Of a DNA stretch of 5,290 bases, positions 1 to 5,290 are shown piece by piece. Made by a program: the position numbers and the translations under genes. Source of the DNA: Verrucomicrobiota bacterium (lineage in GTDB: Bacteria; Verrucomicrobiota; Verrucomicrobiia; Limisphaerales; AV2); NCBI GenBank assembly GCA_003218935.1, contig QHPA01000327.1:1-5290 (forward strand). Direction: 5' to 3'. Within the stretch, counting starts at the first letter, position 1, and each line of letters starts with the position of its first letter. A model generated the notes under the pieces. That model saw nothing but the letters and a program-made list of their open reading frames with translations, did not search any database and had not been told where the DNA came from.

Positions 1-22
1 CGGCCAAATGGCCGGCTTCTTT
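1..22. terminator. Possible intrinsic terminator hairpin at the window edge
   Basis: CGGCCA (1-6) and TGGCCG (9-14) pair around AA, followed on the plus strand by GCTTCTTT. The stem may extend beyond the left edge. It could end a plus-strand gene outside the window, or serve in both directions and end the minus-strand operon about 90 nt after the TPR stop. The T-run is weak (interrupted by C) and the left flank is missing, so this is tentative. Confidence 0.35.
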
Positions 23-111
23 CGCGAATCCATTTTTTGATCCGCGTTCATCTGTGGTTCAACAGCTCTTTTCTTAATAACCTCGCCACATCCGCCGCCA
101 CAGTTATCCGC
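23..111. other. Non-coding spacer downstream of the TPR gene
   Basis: No supported gene. It holds an imperfect inverted repeat, CGCGAATC (23-30) against GATCCGCG (39-46), around a T-rich loop. Next to it, 44-60 reads on the minus strand as GAACCACAGATGAACGC. That phrase resembles short dispersed intergenic sequences I recall from several bacterial phyla, including Verrucomicrobiota and Planctomycetota; this is from memory and unverified here. Confidence 0.4.
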
Positions 112-1794
112 TCAAATACCCGCCTTGGCTTTGTCAAAGAGCTTTCGCTCCTCCGGCAGCAGTTGAGCCTTGGACGCCGTTTCCAAATAAGCCTTGGCCT
201 TTACGCTGTTACCCGTCGCCTTCAGAATCAACCCGTAGTAACCGGCGAGAGAGGGGGTCTCGAGTTCCTGCGGAGTTAACCGTTCGATGACCTTGAGCGC
301 CTCGGCGTTCTTTTCCTGCAACTGCAACGAGAACGCGTAGGTGGAAGCATACGATGAATTGGTCGGGGCCTTTCCGTACACTTCGCGCGCCAGGTCGTGC
401 GGTTTCAGTTCTTTCGCGTCGAGCAGGAGCGCTATCATGGCCAGGTTGTTTTTCGCGGTGAGATCGGAAGGAGACCTCTTCACCTGTTGGCTGTAAAGCA
501 TCATCAAGGGCCGCGTTCGCCCCCCGAAGTACAACGCCTGGCTGAGCGCCTGGACTGCCCACTGCTCGTTCGGGAACTGGTTGACGATGGTCCAGAGAAG
601 TTCCTCCCCCTCGCTCCGCCAGTTCCATTGCGCGGCCAAACGAAGCAGCATGACCAGACTGCCTTGCTGACCATTGGCAACTTTCACGGCCAGTTCCCAC
701 TCCGCTTGGGCGGCGCTGTTCAATCCCTGCCCGCGCAACGCGAGCGACTTAAAGGCGTGCCGGATGAATTCCAACTCAGCCCAATACTGATGTTCAAGAT
801 CAGCCTGCAATCCACGCCAGTCGCCCAACGACGAGTAACAATCGACAAACAGCAGCGCCGCCGGTTGGTTGGTTTGCGCGCTCATTGGGAGACTGCGCAG
901 CCAGGCCAGCGTGTCTGAGGGGCCGATCTTCGCCAACTGCCACGTGCCTAACTCGAAGATGTTCGCCGTGTTGGTCCCCGCTTTGCTTTGTAAATCGGCC
1001 AGCGCGGGTTTGTAATCCGTGCTCTGCGTCTCGCGCAGCACATCCACGCGCAAGAGCCGGTCGCGGAAAACGGAGTTGGTTTCCTGCAGCAACTGCCCGG
1101 ACAACGCCAGCGCCGCTTCGAATTGTTTGTGGCGGATCGAGTCAACGGCCAGCTCGCGCAAGGCCTCGCAGCGGAGCGCCGAGTTGGTCGGATTGGCGGA
1201 AATCCGCTGGAGCGTGCTGCGGGCTTCGGCCAGAGCCTGATCATTCGTTCCTTGGAGACGGACCACAGACAGGTTCAATTGCAGGACCAGGTTTTGGGGT
1301 TCAAGCCGGGCGCCTTCGAGGAAGTGCGCCTCCGCCTGCGCAGGCTGGTTGGCCGCGGCTGCAACGGTGCCGGCGATGTTGTGGTAAGGAGCTGTTTTTT
1401 TGCCGGCCGGGTCAACTCCCTCAAGGGCATTGGTGGCGGAGGCGTAGTCGCGGAATGCCAGCGCGGTCCGCGCCAGCGCGAGCCGGTCGTCCACCGATCG
1501 CGGGTTGAGCTCAATCACCCGGCTGCGCCAAACCAAAGCGGCGGGCGACCGGCCAGTTTCGCTCAATTCGGCCATCAGACGGCAGGCTTCGATGTCTCTG
1601 GGATTGTAGCGCAGCGCGCGCTGCAAACAGAGCAGTGCCTTTTTCGGTTCGGCCTTGGCGAGGTACTTGCGCGTCTGCTTGATCAGTTTGGCCTGCCGCA
1701 TGGATTTGTATCCCCGGTAACCGGCGTAGCCGCCGCCACTGATGGCGAGGACGAGGACGACCAGGAGAATGTTTCGTATGGATTTGGTTTTCAT
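112..1794 (-). CDS. Membrane-anchored TPR-repeat protein of a polysaccharide locus
   Basis: A 560-residue protein starting at ATG 1794 and ending in TGA at 112-114. The N-terminus has a short basic stretch (MKTKSIRN), then one hydrophobic segment at about residues 8-28, then basic residues (RGYKSMRQAK). This suggests a signal anchor with the rest in the periplasm; there is no lipobox cysteine. The remainder is almost all helical. TPR-like units are clearest at residues 42-77 (AL..L.RAL..NP pattern), 85-118, 135-178 and 447-545, while the middle is more divergent. TPR proteins are protein-interaction scaffolds, and those in exopolysaccharide loci often help assembly, polymerisation or export. 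That role is inferred from context, since no catalytic motif is visible. The start lies 17 nt after the stop of the dehydratase gene, so the two are probably co-transcribed. No Shine-Dalgarno sequence is seen. Thr-Asn pairs recur seven times in loop positions. The reading frame is secure; the exact function is unknown. Confidence 0.9.
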   Translation of the reverse strand: MKTKSIRNILLVVLVLAISGGGYAGYRGYKSMRQAKLIKQTRKYLAKAEPKKALLCLQRALRYNPRDIEACRLMAELSETGRSPAALVWRSRVIELNPRSVDDRLALARTALAFRDYASATNALEGVDPAGKKTAPYHNIAGTVAAAANQPAQAEAHFLEGARLEPQNLVLQLNLSVVRLQGTNDQALAEARSTLQRISANPTNSALRCEALRELAVDSIRHKQFEAALALSGQLLQETNSVFRDRLLRVDVLRETQSTDYKPALADLQSKAGTNTANIFELGTWQLAKIGPSDTLAWLRSLPMSAQTNQPAALLFVDCYSSLGDWRGLQADLEHQYWAELEFIRHAFKSLALRGQGLNSAAQAEWELAVKVANGQQGSLVMLLRLAAQWNWRSEGEELLWTIVNQFPNEQWAVQALSQALYFGGRTRPLMMLYSQQVKRSPSDLTAKNNLAMIALLLDAKELKPHDLAREVYGKAPTNSSYASTYAFSLQLQEKNAEALKVIERLTPQELETPSLAGYYGLILKATGNSVKAKAYLETASKAQLLPEERKLFDKAKAGI

Positions 1795-1811
1795 AAATGG
1801 ATTGCAACAAT

Positions 1812-3731
1812 TCAGCGGTGAGCATTCTCAAGTTGACGGGATAATGGAATAATTCGCTCGGGCGTCATCACATAAGGCGAATACTCCGGGACGGCCTCTT
1901 GCAACAAGGCCTTGAGATCATCCGCCTCCAGGCGATGAAGGTGAGTGCGCAGTTGGTTTAATGTTTTGCGGACCTTGAGCAGGTCCATTGGCCGGGAAAT
2001 GAATCGGCAGATCTTGGAATGCGTTGTGGGCGCAAAGTTCTCGCCCGTGTGAGTTATTTCCTCGAACAACTTTTCACCGGGTCGAACTCCGATGAATTCG
2101 ATCTGGATATCCTCGTCCGGCTTCAGCCCGCTCAGCTCAATCATCTGACGCGCCAGGTCCACGATCCGGACGGACTTGCCCATGTCCAGAACGAAAATCT
2201 CCCCGCCGGTCCCTTGCATCGCGCTCTGCAGGACGAGCATGGAGGCTTCGGGAATGGTCATGAAGTACCGTGTCATCTCCGGATGCGTCACTTTCACCGG
2301 GCCCCCCTCGGCGATTTGCTTGTGGAACAGCGGGATCACGCTGCCGGAGGAGCCTAGCACGTTGCCAAAGCGAACGGCCATGAACTTCGTTCGCGTGGGA
2401 TGCGCCGCGTACAGTGCCTGCACATACATCTCCGCCAGACGTTTGGTCGCGCCCATGACGCTGGTCGGATTGATGGCCTTGTCCGTGGAAATCAGGATGA
2501 AGCGATCCACGCCGAACTCCAGAGCCAGGTCGGCCAGTTGGGCCGTGCCCAGGCTGTTGTTTTTGACGGCCTCGCCAGGTTGATGCTCCATCATCGGCAC
2601 GTGCTTGTGGGCCGCCGCGTGGAAAACCACGTCCGGATGGAAATCCGAGAAGATTTCCTCCATCCGGGCGCTGTCCAGGATGTCACCAACCAATGGGATG
2701 ATCCGCTGGCTGTGCCCGAGGCCGATCAACTCCTGCTCGATCTGGAACACGTTAGGCTCGGATCGGTCCAATAAGAGCAGATGTTTGGGATGATACGTGG
2801 CGATCTGGCGGCAAAGCTCGCTCCCGATGCTGCCGCCGGCGCCGCTCACCAGCACCACACGATCCTGCAAAGTCAGCCGGATGTTTTCCGTCTCCAATTC
2901 GACCCGCTCGCGCCCCAGCAGGTCCTGGACTTCAACGTTGCGCAATTGGCTCACGCGAACCTGCCCGAGTGCCAGTTGATCCAACGAAGGAATTGTTTTG
3001 CACGGCAAACGCGCCTGGCGCAAAAGGCGGACAATTTCTCCGATGCGCTTGGCGGGCGCCGAGGGCATGGCGATGATCGCTTCCTGAATATCCAGTTTCG
3101 CGCTCGCGTCCGTCAATCTTTCCGGCGGCCCCAGCACTGGAATGTCGTGCACGCGCGAATGCCATTTGCGATTGTCGTCATCAAAGAAAGCGACCGGTGA
3201 CAGGCCATATCCGGGTTTGAGGGACAACTCGTGCGCGAGCACCGCGCCTGCGTCACCTGCCCCGATGATGCCCACGCGCCGCGTTCGCCAGCCGTTCTTT
3301 TTGGGTGAGACCGTGACCGACTCTCGAAAGGTGCGCAGCGCCAGGCGGACACCCGTTATCCCCACCAGGCAAAACACGAAATCCAACGCAATCACACCTC
3401 GCGGCGGCGCGAATCCCGTTCCCCACACGCCCCAGATGATGGTCGCAATAATCGAACTGATGGTCAGCGCATGGAACACGCGCCCCAGGTCCGGCGTGCT
3501 GAAATAGCCGAGCAGCGGTGTCAGTTGATGGAACAGTCCCAGGAAAACCAACTGCAAAGGAACGAGCCAGAGCAGGACGAAATATCTCTCCTGGCGGGAG
3601 GCGGCATCCACCGTGAAATCGAAGCGGAGTTCATAGGCCAGCCAAAGGCTGGCGACGAGTTCCAACCCATACAACAGGAGCAGCACCAGAAAGCGCTTCG
3701 ACGGCGACAGGTCTAAACGGAACTTTTTCAT
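1812..3731 (-). CDS. Membrane-bound NDP-sugar epimerase / 4,6-dehydratase, CapD/FlaA1/WbpM family
   Basis: A 639-residue protein, the usual length for the long membrane-bound members (WbpM, PglF, CapD). Residues 13-35, 50-68, 86-106 and 110-130 form four likely membrane helices. A first Rossmann-like domain follows, with GAGDAG at 157-162 and FFDDD at 182-186. The catalytic SDR domain starts at about 290, with the NAD(P) motif GAGGSIG at 297-303. TDK at 416-418 and MGATK at 426-430 place Met where classical SDR enzymes have Tyr (MxxxK instead of YxxxK), as in WbpM and PglF. RFGNVLGS (454-461) and RPGEKLFEE (550-558) are further family signatures. The family converts UDP-GlcNAc or a similar UDP-sugar to a 4-keto-6-deoxy sugar at the cytoplasmic face, feeding synthesis of modified sugars for surface glycans. 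ATG 3731 fits the family N-terminus, but no Shine-Dalgarno sequence precedes it. The gene lies between the broken paralogue and the TPR gene. Epimerase rather than dehydratase activity, and the exact substrate, cannot be settled from sequence. Confidence 0.95.
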   Translation of the reverse strand: MKKFRLDLSPSKRFLVLLLLYGLELVASLWLAYELRFDFTVDAASRQERYFVLLWLVPLQLVFLGLFHQLTPLLGYFSTPDLGRVFHALTISSIIATIIWGVWGTGFAPPRGVIALDFVFCLVGITGVRLALRTFRESVTVSPKKNGWRTRRVGIIGAGDAGAVLAHELSLKPGYGLSPVAFFDDDNRKWHSRVHDIPVLGPPERLTDASAKLDIQEAIIAMPSAPAKRIGEIVRLLRQARLPCKTIPSLDQLALGQVRVSQLRNVEVQDLLGRERVELETENIRLTLQDRVVLVSGAGGSIGSELCRQIATYHPKHLLLLDRSEPNVFQIEQELIGLGHSQRIIPLVGDILDSARMEEIFSDFHPDVVFHAAAHKHVPMMEHQPGEAVKNNSLGTAQLADLALEFGVDRFILISTDKAINPTSVMGATKRLAEMYVQALYAAHPTRTKFMAVRFGNVLGSSGSVIPLFHKQIAEGGPVKVTHPEMTRYFMTIPEASMLVLQSAMQGTGGEIFVLDMGKSVRIVDLARQMIELSGLKPDEDIQIEFIGVRPGEKLFEEITHTGENFAPTTHSKICRFISRPMDLLKVRKTLNQLRTHLHRLEADDLKALLQEAVPEYSPYVMTPERIIPLSRQLENAHR

Positions 3732-3751
3732 GATGGAAAGGGCAGGGGAGC

Positions 3752-3792
3752 GCAGGCGCCCCGCCTGCTGTGTTCGGCGCCTCGCCGAACAC
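3752..3792. repeat. Two adjacent tight hairpins upstream of the dehydratase gene
   Basis: The first is GCAGGCG (3752-3758), loop CCC, CGCCTGC (3762-3768). One base later the second begins: GTGTTCGGCG (3770-3779), loop CCT, CGCCGAACAC (3783-3792). Both have perfect arms and 3-nt loops. They lie 21-61 nt upstream of the dehydratase ATG on its coding strand, in its presumed leader or the intergenic RNA. No T-run follows, so a terminator is unlikely. They may be remnants of dispersed palindromic repeats, and could also affect RNA stability or access of ribosomes to the start. Confidence 0.8.
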
Positions 3793-3823
3793 TCGTTAGT
3801 ACCGTGACAAAGTTTCGATGTAT

Positions 3824-3911
3824 GTCAGGTAGGGCGCGTCACTCCGTGCGCGCCGCAGACTCGAATCCGTTCTCCGAGCGGCGCGCACGGAGTGACGCGC
3901 CCTACCCTGAC
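3824..3911. repeat. Large palindromic element with perfect 29-bp arms (REP-like)
   Basis: The left arm 3828-3856 and right arm 3878-3906 are exact reverse complements over 29 bp, separated by a 21-nt loop (3857-3877). The stem extends by four more pairs (3824-3827 with 3908-3911) after one unpaired C at 3907. The arms are GC-rich and include GGGCGCGTCACTCC. It lies between the broken gene and the dehydratase gene. No T-tract follows on either strand, so it is not a classical intrinsic terminator. It resembles the dispersed REP-like palindromes I associate with Verrucomicrobiota genomes, but copy number cannot be seen here. In RNA it would form a very stable hairpin that could slow transcription, protect a 3' end or block readthrough. 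Confidence 0.9.
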
Positions 3912-3914
3912 CGG

Positions 3915-4620
3915 CTAAAATCCCAGCGCTCGTTTCCGGTCGGCGAGGGCGCGACCCGGTACAGCCGAGGCGGCTGCGTTCCCCGCCAACGGTCGTAGCA
4001 CCGGCCAGCCGGTGAAGAAGGTGACTTTCACCGGCAAACGCGTCAGCATTTCGCGGATTTCCTGAAGCCGCTCCGGGCGCTCTTCCGGCAGCGCCACGAT
4101 CACCTCGTCAAGGTTCAACTGCCATTCCGCGTTGAGAAGGCATTCGGGCATCCCGACCACCGGGATGTCGTGCGGCCGTTTGTGCCACGCGCGCGGATTG
4201 TCGTCGAAGAAAGCGACCACCTGCCGGGAAGCGGTGCTGCTCCCGACGAAATCCGCGCAGAAACCGGAAGGAGATACGCACCGCGCACAACGCAAAGAAC
4301 GAGAGAAAAAAGTCAATCACCAGGAGGCTGTGTGTTGGCGCCAGGCGGCCTTGTGAAAAATTGCACAGCCCAAGTTGAACAACAAAAGCGATTGCGAGCG
4401 CGGTCACGGTCCGCCTCATTTCGGGAATGCTGAAGTAGCTGATCAAGCCGCGCAACTGTCCTCGCCAAAACAACAGCATCAGTTGCGGCAACACGATCCA
4501 GGGCAGGTACCGGCGGAACTCCTCCAAATCCGGGCGGGTCGCACGGAAGTCGGAGCGCAACTCGTAGGAAATCAAAAAGCTGACTGACAGCGCGATGGCG
4601 TAGATGATCATTACGCCGAG
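3915..4620 (-). pseudogene. Remnant of a second CapD/FlaA1-like protein, frameshifted, internally deleted and 3'-truncated
   Basis: The remnant has two pieces in different frames. The upstream piece (about 4620-4254) continues the sugar transferase frame and matches the four-helix membrane region of the intact paralogue. The downstream piece (about 4222-4015) carries VVAFFDDNPRAWHK, HDIPVVGMPE and LDEVIVALPEERPERLQEI. These align with VAFFDDDNRKWHS, HDIPVLGPPE and IQEAIIAMPSAPAKRIGEI of the paralogue (residues 180-232). Between the pieces the paralogue has 43 residues (129 nt) and this gene has 37 nt, so about 92 nt is missing. The loss includes the GAGDAG nucleotide-binding motif and is not a multiple of three. 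After VKVTFF (about 4015) the match ends, and the whole SDR catalytic domain is absent. The last 32 or so residues before TAG 3915-3917 come from palindromic repeat sequence. The paralogues are clearly diverged, so this is not a fresh duplication. An assembly error could explain a one-base shift but not the missing domain. Confidence 0.85.
3962..4014. repeat. Two small palindromes forming the tail of the broken gene
   Basis: CAGCCG (3962-3967), loop AGG, CGGCTG (3971-3976); and CACCGGC (3999-4005), loop CA, GCCGGTG (4008-4014). The second sits exactly where similarity of the broken gene to its paralogue ends (about 4015). The reading frame from there to TAG 3915-3917 has no family resemblance. 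This suggests repeat-type intergenic sequence replaced the original 3' half of the gene. Short GC palindromes do occur by chance, so the link to the larger repeats is inferred from their clustering and similar 2-3 nt loops. Confidence 0.6.
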
Positions 4621-5217
4621 CCAGTACGGGCACAGTGTCTGGATGATGATCCAGATGTCCTGGAACACACCGGCGCGTCGCGCATATTGCAGGTTCAGTT
4701 CGATCTTCTTCGGCAGGCAGTATTGAAGATAGAAACCTTCCACGTCTTCAGTGCCGCGCAGGAGCGCTTCTTCATCGCGGAAAAGCATCGTGGCCATGTC
4801 CGTGATGCCCGGCTTGAACCGCAAAATCTCGCGCTGCGCCGGGGTATAGCGATCCACATAACGCGGCACTTCGGGACGCGGCCCCACGAAGCTCATATCG
4901 CCAAGCAACACGTTCCAGAGCTGGGGCAGTTCGTCCAACTTCGTCTTGCGCAGGAATCGGCCAATCCAGGTGATCCGCGCGTCCTCCCCTTTCGTCAACG
5001 GCGGACCCATCTGGTCGGCATGGACGATCATGGACCGGAATTTCCAGATGCGAAACGGTTTCCCGAACTGGCCGACTCGCGTTTGCCCGTAGAAGACGGG
5101 ACCTCCGCCAGTGAGCTTGATCAACAGGCCGATCAAGAGACCCACCGGGAGCAACAGCAGCAGCCCAATGCTGGCCCAAACAATGTCGAACAATCTTTTG
5201 AGTGCTGGGTAGGACAT
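4108..5217 (-). CDS. Undecaprenyl-phosphate sugar-1-phosphate transferase running into a truncated CapD-type membrane domain
   Basis: Residues 1-199, counted from ATG 5217, are a complete small bacterial sugar transferase. They comprise KRLFD and a membrane/re-entrant helix at about 8-33, GGPVFYGQTRVG at 38-49, KFRSM at 59-63, the catalytic Asp-Glu pair in LDELPQ (D95, E96), the MSFVGPRPE block at 108-116 and FKPGIT at 134-139. The family transfers a sugar phosphate from a UDP-sugar to undecaprenyl phosphate, the first membrane step of glycan synthesis. No stop follows: from about residue 200 the protein continues into four hydrophobic segments resembling residues 15-133 of the dehydratase at 1812-3731 (YELR.DF, YFS.P, F..VR). 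After about residue 322 the frame is lost and the last 45 or so residues are out-of-frame arginine-rich sequence ending at TGA 4108-4110. TTG at 5226 is a possible earlier start, but ATG 5217 gives the normal family N-terminus. The transferase half is probably functional; the C-terminal half is decayed. Confidence 0.85.
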   Translation of the reverse strand: MSYPALKRLFDIVWASIGLLLLLPVGLLIGLLIKLTGGGPVFYGQTRVGQFGKPFRIWKFRSMIVHADQMGPPLTKGEDARITWIGRFLRKTKLDELPQLWNVLLGDMSFVGPRPEVPRYVDRYTPAQREILRFKPGITDMATMLFRDEEALLRGTEDVEGFYLQYCLPKKIELNLQYARRAGVFQDIWIIIQTLCPYWLGVMIIYAIALSVSFLISYELRSDFRATRPDLEEFRRYLPWIVLPQLMLLFWRGQLRGLISYFSIPEMRRTVTALAIAFVVQLGLCNFSQGRLAPTHSLLVIDFFLSFFALCAVRISFRFLRGFRREQHRFPAGGRFLRRQSARVAQTAARHPGGRDARMPSQRGMAVEP

Positions 5218-5290
5218 ACGAATCAAGTACGAATCACTGTGCTGAGGCGTGACTATTCAGTTCAAACCGCGGAACACGCGAAATACGCGG
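5218..5290. other. Region upstream of the sugar transferase
   Basis: This is the leader and upstream DNA of the minus-strand operon, cut by the window edge. An 8-bp direct repeat, TACGAATC at 5217-5224 and 5228-5235, overlaps the start region. At 5267-5290 a CGCG-rich stretch begins CCGCGG and ends CGCGG, with ACGCG recurring, and may belong to another intergenic repeat. No convincing -35/-10 pair and no Shine-Dalgarno sequence were found, so transcription may begin further upstream. Confidence 0.4.

Noticed and set aside
885..1508. 207-residue plus-strand open frame
   Set aside because: Low-complexity Arg/Ala/Pro/Ser-rich translation antisense to the TPR gene, typical of a GC-rich shadow frame.
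1123..1821. 232-residue plus-strand open frame opposite the TPR gene
   Set aside because: It is antisense to a well-supported TPR coding region, shows no recognisable domain, and its length is expected in GC-rich DNA.
2932..3352. Short minus-strand frames inside the dehydratase
   Set aside because: Overlapping out-of-frame reads of a clearly coding region with no motifs of their own.
3824..3911. Rho-independent terminator
   Set aside because: The stem is strong but neither flank has a T-tract, so a REP-like palindrome fits better.
3804..3998. 64-residue plus-strand open frame across the palindromes
   Set aside because: It is a translation of the inverted repeat (GRARHSVRAA and its mirror) and of the broken gene's tail. 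No family resemblance, so spurious.
3752..4014. CRISPR array
   Set aside because: The hairpins differ from one another, and there are no regularly spaced identical direct repeats or spacers.
3910..4020. Alternative frame of the broken gene's tail reading CYDRWRGTQPPRLYRVAPSP
   Set aside because: It is open and superficially protein-like, but has no start, does not align to the CapD paralogue, and lies in palindromic repeat sequence.
5218..5226. TTG start at 5226 for the sugar transferase
   Set aside because: ATG at 5217 is only three codons on and gives the usual family N-terminus; neither has a ribosome binding site to favour the rarer TTG.

Overview
The window looks like part of a cell-surface polysaccharide (exopolysaccharide, capsule or O-antigen) locus from a GC-rich Gram-negative bacterium. 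The most likely source is the Verrucomicrobiota, perhaps the Limisphaerales/Pedosphaera group. That is an inference from three things: gene content, clustered palindromic intergenic repeats of a kind I associate with those genomes, and a TPR protein rich in Thr-Asn turns. No rRNA or other marker gene is present to prove it.

All supported genes lie on the minus strand, so the operon reads from right to left. (1) About 5217 to 4621 encodes a complete small bacterial sugar transferase (PglC/WbaP catalytic-domain type). It runs without a stop into the four-helix membrane region of a second, CapD/FlaA1-like protein. (2) That second protein is broken. Relative to the intact paralogue next door it lacks roughly 90 nt, including the glycine-rich NAD(P)-binding motif, and the frame is lost there. 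Recognisable coding continues in another frame to about 4015 and then stops at a cluster of palindromes. (3) 3732-4014 is a mosaic of five hairpin-forming inverted repeats, including one with perfect 29-bp arms. (4) 3731-1812 is an intact 639-residue membrane-anchored nucleoside-diphosphate-sugar epimerase/4,6-dehydratase of the CapD/FlaA1/WbpM family. (5) 1794-112, only 17 nt downstream, is a 560-residue membrane-anchored TPR protein. (6) 1-111 is non-coding, with a hairpin at the window edge that could be a terminator.

Together, the dehydratase would make a modified UDP-sugar in the cytoplasm. The sugar transferase would load the first sugar phosphate onto undecaprenyl phosphate. The TPR protein probably acts as an envelope scaffold for assembly or export. 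The most notable feature is the decayed second dehydratase-like gene: it is joined in frame to the transferase, has an internal out-of-frame deletion, and is cut off where the palindromic repeats begin. I see no defence system, CRISPR array, tRNA, rRNA or transposase.
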